From Mactromeris polynyma (taxonomy: Eukaryota > Mollusca > Bivalvia > Venerida > Mactridae): a stretch of 64,000 bases of DNA. The notes beneath the pieces were generated by a model. It was not told where the DNA came from, ran no database searches, and saw nothing but the letters and a program-made list of their open reading frames with translations. The position numbers and the translations under genes were made by a program. Below are positions 14,116-28,083 of the stretch, in pieces (the stretch's first letter is position 1; every line of letters starts with the position of its first letter). The stretch is taken from assembly GCA_032209605.1 (NCBI GenBank), contig JASFXZ010000012.1, positions 2,666,001 to 2,730,000 on the forward strand, given 5' to 3'.

Positions 14116-17100
14116 GTTTCATTACGTTACTACGTTACATTATATCATTGACATGTTGATTGTGTTTATTACGTTACTACGTTATATTATATCATTGACA
14201 TGACGTTTTTGTTTATTACGTTACTACGTTACATTATATCATTGACATGACGTTTTTGTTTATTACGTTACTACGTTACATTATATCATTGACATGACGT
14301 TTTTGTTTATTACGTTACTACGTTACATTATATCATTGACATGACGTTTTTGTTTATTACGTTACTACGTTACATTATATCATTGACATGTTGATTGTGT
14401 TTATTACGTTACTACGTTACATTATATCATTGACATGTTGATTTTGTTTATTACGTTACTACGTAACATTATATCATTGACATGTTGATTTTGTTTATTA
14501 CGTTACTACGTTACATTATATCATTGACATGTTGATTTTGTTTATTACGTTACTACGTTACATTATATCATTGACATATTGATTTTGTTTATTACGTTAC
14601 TACGTTACATTATATCATTGACATGTTGATTTTGTTTATTACGTTACTACGTTACATTATATTATTGACATGTTGATTTTGTTTATTACGTTACTACGTT
14701 ACATTATATCATTGACATATTGATTGTGTTTATTACGTTACTACGTTACATTATATCATTGACATATTGATTGTGTTTATTACGTTACTACGTTACATTA
14801 TATCATTGACATGTTGATTGTGTTTATTACGTTACTACGTTATATTATATCATTGACATGTTGATTTTGTTTATTACGTTACTACGTTACATTATATCAT
14901 TGACATGTTGATTTTGTTTATTACGTTACTACGTTACATTATATCATTGACATGTTGATTTTGTTTATTACGTTACTACGTTACATTATATCATTGACAT
15001 GACGTTTTTGTTTATTACGTTACTACGTTACATTATATCATTGACATGTTGATTGTGTTTATTACGTTACTACGTTACATTATATCATTGACATGTTGAT
15101 TTTGTTTATTACGTTACTACGTTATATTATATCATTGACATGTTGATTTTGTTTATTACGTTACTACGTTACATTATATCATTGACATGACGTTTTTGTT
15201 TATTACGTTACTACGTTACATTATATCATCGACATGACGTTTTTGTTTATTACGTTACTACGTTACATTATATCATTGACATGTTGATTGTGTTTATTAC
15301 GTTACTACGTTACATTATATCATTGACATGACGTTTTTGTTTATTACGTTACTACGTTACATTATATCATTGACATGACGTTTTTGTTTATTACGTTACT
15401 ACGTTACATTATATCATTGACATGTTGATTGTGTTTATTACGTTACTACGTTACATTATATCATTGACATGACGTTTTTGTTTATTACGTTACTACGTTA
15501 CATTATATCATTGACATATTGATTTTGTTTATTACGTTACTATGTTACATTATATCATTGACATGTTGATTGTGTTTATTACGTTACTACGTTACATTAT
15601 ATCATTGACATGACGTTTTTGTTTATTACGTTACTACGTTACATTATATCATTGACATGACGTTTTTGTTTATTACGTTACTACGTTACATTATATCATT
15701 GACATGTTGATTGTGTTTATTACGTTACTACGTTACATTATATCATTGACATGACGTTTTTGTTTATTACGTTACTACGTTACATTATATCATTGACATA
15801 TTGATTTTGTTTATTACGTTACTACGTTACATTATATCATTGACATGTTGATTGTGTTTATTACGTTACTACGTTACATTATATCATTGACATGACGTTT
15901 TTGTTTATTACGTTACTACGTTACATTATATCATTGACATGTTGATTGTGTTTATTACGTTACTACGTTACATTATATCATTGACATGACGTTTTTGTTT
16001 ATTACGTTACTACGTTACATTATATCATTGACATGACGTTTTTGTTTATTACGTTACTACGTTACATTATATCATTGACATGTTGATTGTGTTTATTACG
16101 TTACTACGTTACATTATATCATTGACATGACGTTTTTGTTTATTACGTTACTACGTTACATTATATCATTGACATATTGATTTTGTTTATTACGTTACTA
16201 CGTTACATTATATCATTGACATGTTGATTGTGTTTATTACGTTACTACGTTACATTATATCATTGACATGTTGATTTTGTTCATTACGTTACTACGTTAC
16301 ATTATATCATTGACATGTTGATTTTGTTTATTACGTTACTACGTTACATTATATCATTGACATGTTGATTTTGTTTATTACGTTACTACGTTACATTGTA
16401 TCATTGACATGTTGATTGTGTTTATTACGTTACTACGTTACATTATATCATTGACATGTTGATTTTGTTTATTACGTTACTACGTTACATTATATCATTG
16501 ACATGTTGATTGTGTTTATTACGTTACTACGTTATATTATATCATTGACATGACGTTTTTGTTTATTACGTTACTACGTTACATTATATCATTGACATAT
16601 TGATTGTGTTTATTACGTTACTACGTTACATTATATCATTGACATGTTGATTTTGTTCATTACGTTACTACGTTACATTATATCATTGACATGTTGATTT
16701 AGTTTATTACGTTACTACGTTACATTATATCATTGACATGTTGATTTTGTTTATTACGTTACTACGTTACATTATATCATTGACATGACGTTTTTGTTTA
16801 TTACGTTACTACGTTACATTATATCATTGACATGTTGATTTTGTTTATTACGTTACTACGTTACATTATATCATTGACATGACGTTTTTGTTTATTACGT
16901 TACTACGTTACATTATATCATTGACATGTTGATTTTGTTTATTACGTTACTACGTTACATTATATCATTGACATGTTGATTGTGTTTATTACGTTACTAC
17001 GTTACATTATATCATTGACATGTTGTTTTTGTTTATTACGTTACTACGTTACATTATATCATTGACATGTTGATTTTGTTTATTACGTTACTACGTTACA

Positions 17101-20100
17101 TTATATCATTGACATGACGTCTTTGTTTATTACGTTACTACGTTACATTATATCATTGACATGTTGATTTTGTTTATTACGTTACTACGTTACATTATAT
17201 CATTGACATGTTGATTGTGTTTATTACGTTACTACGTTACATTATATCATTGACATGTTGTTTTTGTTTATTACGTTACTACGTTACATTATATCATTGA
17301 CATGTTGATTTTGTTTATTACGTTACTACGTTACATTATATCATTGACATGTTGTTTTTGTTTATTACGTTACTACGTTACATTATATCATTGACATGTT
17401 GATTTTGTTTATTACGTTACTACGTTACATTATATCATTGACATGACGTCTTTGTTTATTACGCTACTACGTTACATTATATCATTGACATGTTGATTTT
17501 GTTTATTACGTTACTACGTTACATTATATCATTGACATGACGTCTTTGTTTATTACGTTACTACGTTACATTATATCATTGACATGTTGATTTTGTTTAT
17601 TACGTTACTACGTTACATTATATCATTGACATGTTGATTGTGTTTATTACGTTACTACGTTACATTATATCATTGACATGTTGTTTTTGTTTATTACGTT
17701 ACTACGTTACATTATATCATTGACATGTTGATTTTGTTTATTACGTTACTACGTTACATTATATCATTGACATGACGTTTTTGTTTATTACGTTACTACG
17801 TTACATTATATCATTGACATGTTGATTTTGTTTATTACGTTACTACGTTACATTATATCATTGACATGTTGATTTTGTTTATTACGTTACTACGTTACAT
17901 TATATCATTGACATGTTGATTTTGTTTATTACGTTACTACGTTACATTATATCATTGACATGTTGATTGTGTTTATTACGTTACTACGTTACATTATATC
18001 ATTGACATGACGTTTTTGTTTATTACGTTACTACGTTACATTATATCATTGACATGTTGTTTTTGTTTATTACGTTACTACGTTACATTATATCATTGAC
18101 ATGTTGATTTTGTTTATTACGTTACTACGTTACATTATATCATTGACATGTTGTTTTTGTTTATTACGTTACTACGTTACATTATATCATTGACATGTTG
18201 ATTTTGTTTATTACGTTACTACGTTACATTATATCATTGACATGACGTCTTTGTTTATTACGCTACTACGTTACATTATATCATTGACATGTTGATTTTG
18301 TTTATTACGTTACTACGTTACATTATATCATTGACATGTTGATTTTGTTTATTACGTTACTACGTTACATTATATCATTGACATGACGTTTTTGTTTATT
18401 ACGTTACTACGTTACATTATATCATTGACATGTTGATTTTGTTTATTACGTTACTACGTTACATTATATCATTGACATGACGTTTTTGTTTATTACGTTA
18501 CTACGTTACATTATATCATTGACATGTTGATTTTGTTTATTACGTTACTACGTTACATTATATCATTGACATGTTGATTTTGTTTATTACGTTACTACGT
18601 TACATTATATCATTGACATGTTGATTTTGTTTATTACGTTACTACGTTACATTATATCATTGACATGTTGATTGTGTTTATTACGTTACTACGTTATATT
18701 ATATCATTGACATGTTGATTTTGTTTATTACGTTACTACGTTACATTATATCATTGACATGTTGATTTTGTTTATTACGTTACTACGTTACATTATATCA
18801 TTGACATGACGTCTTTGTTTATTACGTTACTACGTTACATTATATCATTGACATGTTGATTTTGTTTATTACGTTACTACGTTACATTATATCATTGACA
18901 TGACGTCTTTGTTTATTACGTTACTACGTTACATTATATCATTGACATGTTGATTTTGTTTATTACGTTACTACGTTACATTATATCATTGACATGTTGA
19001 TTGTGTTTATTACGTAACTTCGTTATATTATATCATTGACATATTGATTTTGTTTATTACGTTACTACGTTACATTATATCATTGACATGTTGATTTTGT
19101 TTATTACGTTACTACGTTACATTATATCATTGACATGACGTTTTTGTTTATTACGTTACTACGTTACATTATATCATTGACATGACGTTTTTGTTTATTA
19201 CGTTACTACGTTACATTATATCATTGACATGACGTTTTTGTTTATTACGTTACTACGTTACATTATATCATTGACATGACGTTTTTGTTTATTACGTTAC
19301 TACGTTACATTATATCATTGACATGACGTTTTTGTTTATTACGTTACTACGTTACATTATATCATTGACATGACGTTTTTGTTTATTACGTTACTACGTT
19401 ACATTATATCATTGACATGACGTTTTTGTTTATTACGTTACTACGTTACATTATATCATTGACATGACGTTTTTGTTTATTACGTTACTACGTTACATTA
19501 TATCATTGACATGACGTTTTTGTTTATTACGTTACTACGTTACATTATATCATTGACATGACGTTTTTGTTTATTACGTTACTACGTTACATTATATCAT
19601 TGACATGACGTTTTTGTTTATTACGTTACTACGTTACATTATATCATTGACATGTTGATTGTGTTTATTACGTTACTACGTTACATTATATCATTGACAT
19701 GTTGATTTTGTTTATTACGTTACTACGTTACATTATATCATTGACATATTGATTGTGTTTATTACGTTACTACGTTACATTATATCATTGACATGTTGAT
19801 TGTGTTTATTACGTTACTACGTTACATTATATCATTGACATATTGATTGTGTTTATTACGTTACTACGTTACATTATATCATTGACATGTTGATTGTGTT
19901 TATTACGTTACTACGTTACATTATATCATTGACATGTTGTTTTTGTTTATTACGTTACTACGTTACATTATATCATTGACATGTTGATTTTGTTTATTAC
20001 GTTACTACGTTACATTATATCATTGACATGTTGTTTTTGTTTATTACGTTACTACGTTACATTATATCATTGACATGTTGATTTTGTTTATTACGTTACT

Positions 20101-22726
20101 ACGTTACATTATATCATTGACATGACGTCTTTGTTTATTACGCTACTACGTTACATTATATCATTGACATGTTGATTTTGTTTATTACGTTACTACGTTA
20201 CATTATATCATTGACATGTTGATTTTGTTTATTACGTTACTACGTTACATTATATCATTGACATGACGTTTTTGTTTATTACGTTACTACGTTACATTAT
20301 ATCATTGACATGTTGATTTTGTTTATTACGTTACTACGTTACATTATATCATTGACATGACGTTTTTGTTTATTACGTTACTACGTTACATTATATCATT
20401 GACATGTTGATTTTGTTTATTACGTTACTACGTTACATTATATCATTGACATGTTGATTTTGTTTATTACGTTACTACGTTACATTATATCATTGACATG
20501 TTGATTTTGTTTATTACGTTACTACGTTACATTGTATCATTGACATGTTGATTGTGTTTATTACGTTACTACGTTATATTATATCATTGACATGTTGATT
20601 TTGTTTATTACGTTACTACGTTACATTATATCATTGACATGTTGATTTTGTTTATTACGTTACTACGTTACATTATATCATTGACATGACGTCTTTGTTT
20701 ATTACGTTACTACGTTACATTATATCATTGACATGTTGATTTTGTTTATTACGTTACTACGTTACATTATATCATTGACATGACGTCTTTGTTTATTACG
20801 TTACTACGTTACATTATATCATTGACATGTTGATTTTGTTTATTACGTTACTACGTTACATTATATCATTGACATGTTGATTGTGTTTATTACGTAACTT
20901 CGTTATATTATATCATTGACATATTGATTTTGTTTATTACGTTACTACGTTACATTATATCATTGACATGTTGATTTTGTTTATTACGTTACTACGTTAC
21001 ATTATATCATTGACATGACGTTTTTGTTTATTACGTTACTACGTTACATTATATCATTGACATGACGTTTTTGTTTATTACGTTACTACGTTACATTATA
21101 TCATTGACATGACGTTTTTGTTTATTACGTTACTACGTTACATTATATCATTGACATGACGTTTTTGTTTATTACGTTACTACGTTACATTATATCATTG
21201 ACATGACGTTTTTGTTTATTACGTTACTACGTTACATTATATCATTGACATGACGTTTTTGTTTATTACGTTACTACGTTACATTATATCATTGACATGA
21301 CGTTTTTGTTTATTACGTTACTACGTTACATTATATCATTGACATGACGTTTTTGTTTATTACGTTACTACGTTACATTATATCATTGACATGACGTTTT
21401 TGTTTATTACGTTACTACGTTACATTATATCATTGACATGACGTTTTTGTTTATTACGTTACTACGTTACATTATATCATTGACATGACGTTTTTGTTTA
21501 TTACGTTACTACGTTACATTATATCATTGACATGTTGATTGTGTTTATTACGTTACTACGTTACATTATATCATTGACATGTTGATTTTGTTTATTACGT
21601 TACTACGTTACATTATATCATTGACATATTGATTGTGTTTATTACGTTACTACGTTACATTATATCATTGACATGTTGATTGTGTTTATTACGTTACTAC
21701 GTTACATTATATCATTGACATATTGATTGTGTTTATTACGTTACTACGTTACATTATATCATTGACATGTTGATTGTGTTTATTACGTTACTACGTTACA
21801 TTATATCATTGACATATTGATTGTGTTTATTACGTTACTACGTTACATTATATCATTGACATATTGATTGTGTTTATTACGTTACTACGTTACATTGTAT
21901 CATTGACATGTTGATTGTGTTTATTACGTTACTACGTTACATTATATCATTGACATGACGTTTTTGTTCATTACGTTACTACGTTATATTATATCATTGA
22001 CATGTTGATTGTGTTTATTACGTTACTACGTTACATTATATCATTGACATGTTGATTTTGTTCATTACGTTACTACGTTACATTATATCATTGACATGTT
22101 GATTGTGTTTATTACGTTACTACGTTACATTATATCATTGACATGTTGATTTTGTTTATTACGTTACTACGTTACATTATATCATTGACATGTTGATTGT
22201 GTTTATTACGTTACTACGTTATATTATATCATTGACATGACGTTTTTGTTTATTACGTTACTACGTTACATTATATCATTGACATATTGATTGTGTTTAT
22301 TACGTTACTACGTTACATTATATCATTGACATGTTGATTTTGTTCATTACGTTACTACGTTACATTATATCATTGACATGTTGATTTAGTTTATTACGTA
22401 ACTACGTTACATTATATCATTGACATGTTGATTGTGTTTATTACGTTACTACGTTACATTATATCATTGACATGACGTTTTGGTTTATTACGTTACTACG
22501 TTACATTATATCATTGACATGACGTTTTTGTTTATTACGTTACTACGTTACATTATATCATTGACATGTTGATTTTGTTTATTACGTTACTACGTTACAT
22601 TATATCATTTGACATGACGTTTTTGTTTATTACGTTACTACGTTACATTATATCATTGACATGACGTTTTTGTTTATTACGTTACTACGTTTCATTATAA
22701 TTATCATTTGACATGAAGTTTTTGAA
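14116..22726. repeat. 47-bp satellite-like array, about 183 copies, 8.6 kb
   Basis: The unit runs GTTTATTACGTTACTACGTT then ACATTATATCATTGACATG and a short variable segment. Phase is kept exactly from 14164 to 22342 (174 units) with no net indel. Units differ mainly in the 7-8 bases after GACAT: GTTGATTTT, GTTGATTGT, GACGTTTTT, GACGTCTTT, GTTGTTTTT or ATTGATT. This makes a variant code along the array. Edge units are degenerate (14116 has one extra base; the last two units carry insertions). There are no unique spacers between repeats, so this is not CRISPR-like. Confidence 0.97.
18050..21809. repeat. 1,880-bp higher-order tandem duplication (40 units x 2)
   Basis: The order of unit variants from about 18050 to 19929 is repeated from about 19930 to 21809. 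The diagnostic unit with TACGTAACTTCG is at 19011 and again at 20891, exactly 1,880 bp (40 x 47) apart. A run of eleven GACGTTTTT units and the GCTACTACG variant also recur at this offset. I noticed one difference (CATTATATC versus CATTGTATC near 18650/20530). The order differs on both outer sides. Confidence 0.9.
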
Positions 22727-22827
22727 CATCGCGTTATGTAACCTCACATTACGATTTATTACGTAATTGTGGTCAAAATTGTTTATTGCTAACAATTTCT
22801 ACTGTTTGCAAAATGGTTGCATTTTAC

Positions 22828-22949
22828 ATGCCTGCGTTTTGTATATATAACCTGCGTCAAATGCCTGCGTTTTCTATATGTAACCTGCGTTAAATGCCTG
22901 CGTTTTCTATATATAATCTGTGTCAAATGCCTGCGTTTTCTATATGTAA
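22828..22949. repeat. 33-bp tandem repeat, interrupted by a TIR element
   Basis: Units start ATGCCTGCGTTTTCTATATG and continue TAACCTGCGTTAA, about 3.7 copies. The last unit stops at ...TATATGTAA, where a TIR element begins. On the far side, TAACCTGGTCAAATG resumes the same unit, so the repeat provides a readable empty site. Confidence 0.88.
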
Positions 22950-23887
22950 TGCTACGTTTACACTATGTCCCCGGCGGCCACGGCAATCACGGTTCATGCC
23001 ACCGTGGAGAAAACGGGATGAACGTGAGATAACGCGGGGGGACGGGATATGCAAACGTTACAGACCGTAATTGCCGTGGATGCCGGGCCAGAATTTTAAA
23101 CTGTCAAAAAATTTGCCGCGGCAGCCACGGTGCGGATGAGAAACGTAATAGGCCGTAGTAAAACGGGGTAAACGCTATAAAACGTGACAGTACGTAAAAG
23201 GCCGTTACAATACTTGGAAGTGGTCCGTAGTGGGACGGGAATCATATGTATTCCCCGGCATCTGAAGTTCCTTTCCAGTTTTGTCACGTTGTGCTCCGTT
23301 TTGTCACGGTTCTCACGGCAAGCTAGGGTGTACTATAGCCGTTTCGTAACGTTTCAATTACGGTGCGTCCCGGTGTGTGACGCTTTGCAGGCCGGTGTGT
23401 TACGGTACGTTGAGTTCTACTACGGTCTGACACAGTGCTCATGAGGCTCCAGAAGACGCTCCATCTGCCGGCACTCCAGGTTTACTCGTCGAAGTATCTT
23501 GATACAATTATTGCTGTTGCTTGAGGGGTTTTCTTTATACCATGGGCACAAACGTGCTCCAAAGCTCTCCGGCGTCCACGTTTGATCCATAGGAGGCCTT
23601 GACAGAACGTGAAAACGCATCAGACCTGGATGAAGACGTGAACAACGTGAGGGATCCCATCAGAACGCATCGGACCGGGAAGCAACATACATGCATCCCT
23701 GGTAGACCGCGGCCCGAACCTTAGTGCACCTTGGAGGAACCGCTTCTTCGCCCCAACGGCCCGTCACGGATACCGTGAGGAAACTTAGCACAACCTAACA
23801 AAACTTGGATATGGAGACAAAAGTGGCCAAAATCCCACGGCGCAATACGTTTCGGGCAAACGCCGGGAACATAGTGTAAACGTAGCA
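22950..23887. mobile_element. Non-autonomous DNA transposon, PIF/Harbinger-like, 938 bp
   Basis: The left end starts TGCTACGTTTACACTATG, followed by a CCCCGGCG-like block. The right end is its inverted complement: CGCCGGGAACATAGTGTAAA, then CGTAGCA. The inverted repeats are about 27 bp with one mismatch. The flanking trinucleotide TAA is present on both sides (22947-22949 and 23888-23890). Removing the element and one TAA restores a 33-bp repeat unit, which directly supports insertion with a 3-bp duplication. TWA duplications are typical of PIF/Harbinger; the family assignment is inferred from that alone. The interior is clearly richer in GC and CpG than the host sequence and encodes no transposase I can recognise. 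Confidence 0.85.
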
Positions 23888-23890
23888 TAA

Positions 23891-26800
23891 CCTGGTCAAA
23901 TGAATTTACAACACGGTGACCAGTGTTTGTTTTAGCAAAAAAACACAACACGTAAGCTTCATTGAGAACAATTCTGCAATAATTTCAGAATAATTGTCGG
24001 CAAATGCTTCTTGTGATTGAACATAAAACAGAAAATGGAAATCATATCAAAATTGACGAGAGGACGAATGTTTTATTTTTTACAAACAATCTAGGACGTG
24101 TAAGTTATGCTTCTCGTGAATAGGTACTGCACCATTGTTGATCGATAAGACATAATCAATCGTTCATATCGGCACTCAATGCATGAAACCTACGTTCACA
24201 AATCACACATACAATAAAATCCACCATTCACAGATTTGGTGTGTAGCGAGAGTTGGGTGTCAGAGATCTAGTTGTTAGTAGGAAAGATGTGTTGTTTTAT
24301 GGTCAATCATCACAATGGATATTGCTATCGTCAGCCATGAGAATGGAAACAACTGTGTTCAAACATAGCAAGATGATACGTCAGTATATACTAAGTACCG
24401 GGGGAAAGATATGTAATTGGTATATATAAATTCAGATATTTAAGTAATACTGTAAGACATGCTGTAGGCACAGAAATGCTTGGGTATGAGATTGTTTGGT
24501 GTGAACATTGTATGGGACGGGTGTGTGTACGAAAGGTTTGTTTTTAGCACTATAAACCAAGCGATTTGATTGGAGCGCTGACGGCCGATTTGTTGTTTCC
24601 GGGTTTTAGCCATGAGCAAACTCGTTGGGAAGAAACCTTTACTAGAAATTTGCAATTTCCAGGTGTCATTGGACGGATTTCATAAAATTGGTACGGTAAT
24701 ATGATTTATAAAGGTTTCGGGATTTTGTAACTGCGATGTCCGTATATTTGCATTTGTTGTTCAATGATTATTGTGCTAAGTTTGACGTTGATGCTTTGCA
24801 CCGCATGGTAAACTAGCTCTTCACTGGACTTTATAAGTTTCTCTGGGCTCAAATTGGCTGGACATATGCTTGTTATGTTTAGCTACTCTGAGTATTGGGC
24901 CTAAAGGAGTTTTCTGATCAGGGGCTAATCTATTTCTCATATCTTGCATTATGAACTCAGACCGTTATTGTTGTTTTTCAGTTCATCGTACTTTTACCCA
25001 TGGTTTCACTGTAATGGGATGAGACGAATAAACAAAAAGAAAACCGATTTGGCGTGTCTTTCAATTTCTTCCCACGAGGCCTGCACACATGCCATGTTTA
25101 CACGATTCAAAATATTGAAGTATGGAGTTTAAAAATGAAATAAAACTGATACAATACGTTCAAATAAAGTAGAAAAGTGTAAACAAGTATATATGAAACT
25201 TGTCTCTGTGCAATTACGACATTTCACCGCAGTAAGTTCATTTAAACACTATTCGAAAAAAACTAATTCAGATAACACAGGAGGAAAGTTTACATCATTC
25301 CCCTCTCTCTCTCTCTGTCTCGATAATTTGTTTAACTAATTTTTTACTTGTCAATATAAATTAGGCTTAAATAGAGTTTATGAGAAAACTGTCTCTATGT
25401 TCTGTTAGTGTTTAAATAGTTATTCATCTGCTTGTTTAGAAAAGGTAAATTGTTTTCATTTTTACATATTGTCGATGACCACGGCACAAAATATATTTAT
25501 TCGTATATGATAACTTAAATATCATACATTTTTACATGAGGTTATTATTGTTGCCCGATTCATTGAGGGTTATATGTGAGTCACGGTACGATCAAAGTTA
25601 CAACTTATTGTGCATACGTTATGAAGCAGTCAGTTTGAGCCGTCTACAGATGTAATTATGCCGCAGTGAAAATTGGTTTGTTGATTTAATATTTCATAAG
25701 CTTGTCTGATCCAATGTGTTAACATATGGGTTGATGATGAAGTCATATTACAGGGACTTACCTCTAAATTTAGGTCATGTTTATATTTGTCTTGATATTG
25801 AGATATTTCCTGGTACTATATATGATTTGTAAAATCGCGCGATCCCGTAAGTTTAGCATGAACATACGCAGGAAACACGTAGATAAAACTGATATATGTA
25901 CCGAGACGCCCTCTTTAGAATTTATAAGTAATAGTGAACATTTGGATTAAAAACAACATAATTCCGACTGGTTTTAGTTGCCATTAGCAACAAAGTCAAC
26001 ATGGTTAATATTCATTAATTATTCATTAATATTTTAGAGACATTTTCAATCGTATTTAATCATCTAATATTTTGTGGGAAATCCAGAGGCAAATCGCTTT
26101 AAAAGAAAAATATCAAATATTGATATGTTCATTGGTTACTGGTGATAGCTTGTTTCTACGTACAATCTCTTAATTACGGTGTAACTTTATATTACGGCGT
26201 AACAGAAGTACATTCATGTGGTAGGCAATGCTCAAATAACATATTTTCACACTTCAGTTAGAGAAAATTTGTCACCCCTGTCACATGGTATCTTGGAGTC
26301 ATTAATCAACCTCGCCATTTTATCATTTTCAATTTTCACCATCTTTCTTTCAATAAAATACGAAACAATGTTTACGTCTTGCTCGTTTTCTATATTTTTT
26401 TAAAATATTTGTCATGAATCATATACTGCATCATTCGATCATTTTTGGACGGTACCGCTCAGGTACCGTCTATAGTAGAGGCAATTTGAGAGGCATACAA
26501 CAATTGGTTCCCGTTTTCAAAACACGAAAAAGACTGAAAGCCGGTAACATGTCAAAAACGTCCACATCGACCTAATTACTACGCAAACAAAATAGTTCCA
26601 AAGTTCACCGAACGAAATAATATCATAAACGTTTCAATAAAATGAAATGTTGAAAAGGTGACCTGCTAAAGTGGTTTGTGAACTAATTAGCTGTTTCTGT
26701 GGAGTTCAGATGGGGTTTTAAGCAACGTATTAATACACACGAGTTTGTTTGGTGTCGGCCCGGTGCTTTTTCGCCCTCTTTATTCTATAGTAAAACTACA

Positions 26801-27389
26801 AGATTTGCACTGGAATTGTGAACTCCACAATATGGCCCCAGCTATTTGCAATATATAACAGCCGACACCGTTTACAGTTTTGGATTTATCGTAGATAAGG
26901 TCTCGATGCGCACGACTACGAAAATTATCGGTGTCATCTTTCTACGTACACCTCACTCTGTGCTTGGAAAATTAATTGGAAAATACCCCATTACAATAAG
27001 ATAACTCATAACCTATGGCAAGGTAGTGATATCATAACTTTATGCCTGGGCATACTGATTTTACTCTAAGTCCGTGCTGATATACATGTAATTTGATATG
27101 TCATTTTATAATTAAATATCCACAAACGTTACATAAAGGGTCTGATATCTTTGTATTTAATTTATTTACAATCGTGACAAACATTTCACTTGTTTTACAA
27201 TTTTAAGGTTCTACCATTATTACTGACCAATTTTCTTTATTTCGGTTTGAAAATCTAGCATTTCTAAACAAGTCGGATTGAAGATCTTTTGGAAAAAATG
27301 TTTACTATTTTTCATTAAATTTGTATTCTTTTTCGCATTTCTGTCTTATGTTTTAGTTTTGTTTCATATTCCATGCAAACCATGCTAGA
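23891..27389. other. AT-rich intergenic stretch; nothing recognised
   Basis: No exon, RNA gene or terminal repeat is supported. Minor features are a short CT microsatellite near 25,302-25,322 and a 9-bp inverted pair GGTGTCGGC / GCCGACACC at about 26,751 and 26,861. Neither explains itself. Confidence 0.5.
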
Positions 27390-28083
27390 TGGATCCCCCA
27401 CTTGTTGACACCAGACTAGAAGGCCAAGCAGTTCGATTGTGCCAAAAAACGTTTGAAAAAATATAAAAATATTCAAATATTTCTGAGTTGCTCACTGGGG
27501 ATGAAACTTGGGTGTATTATTTTGAGCCCCAGCGACGCATAAATAACAAACAATGGCTTAGTAAAAGTCAGACAAGGCCGGTCATTGCAAAGAGGACAAG
27601 AAACGCCAACTTGAAGAAGGTTTTATATGCCATTTTCTTCAATTCTAGTGGCCCTGTTGTACAAATTCCTTGCAAAGAGGGTAGAACCATCACATGCAAG
27701 TTTTACAAAAATAAAGTACTTACATGTGTCAAAAAATTATATCAAAATAAACGCACATGTAAAGCTTTGAAAGACATACAGCTTCTTCATGACAATGCTT
27801 TAGCCCACGAAAGTAAAATTGTACAACATTTCTTAGAACAAGAAAATGTTATTCAGGTTGAACACCCACCTTATTCCCTTGACCTAAGCCCCTGTGACTT
27901 TTTCTTATTTCCGTGCTAAATTTCTTTCTCAGGTAAGCGCTATGCTACTAGAAGTGCCCTTGGTTCTGCAATGTTTCAGTGTCTCAACAGTGTACCAAGG
28001 GGAGACTACTATTTAGATCGTGGATAGCAAGTCTTCAAAAGTGTGTATCTGTGCAGGGGGAATACTTTGAAGGGTTGACGTGA
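27390..28083 (+). pseudogene. Decayed mariner-family (DD34D) transposase, 5'-truncated
   Basis: Intact mariner transposases bind the element's TIRs and cut and paste it with a DD34D catalytic triad. Here the catalytic domain is readable. LTGDETWVYYF holds the first Asp, HDNALAHE the second and SPCDFFLFP the third, with exactly 34 residues between the second and third. Upstream, IPHLLTP and KAKQFDCAKK resemble the linker before the catalytic domain, but a stop and a frameshift (near 27,480) separate them. After the third Asp an in-frame TAA is followed by SGKRYATRSALGSAMFQCL and then another frameshift before the final EYFEGLT. The helix-turn-helix DNA-binding half is missing and I found no TIRs. 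It is a dead copy. Confidence 0.9.

Noticed and set aside
14116..22726. CRISPR-like array of ~47-bp repeats
   Set aside because: There are no distinct spacers. The whole 47 bp repeats, the setting is eukaryotic, and no cas-like genes are near.
26751..26869. 9-bp inverted pair GGTGTCGGC / GCCGACACC as transposon ends
   Set aside because: Arms are short, adjacent bases do not extend the match, and no target duplication was found.
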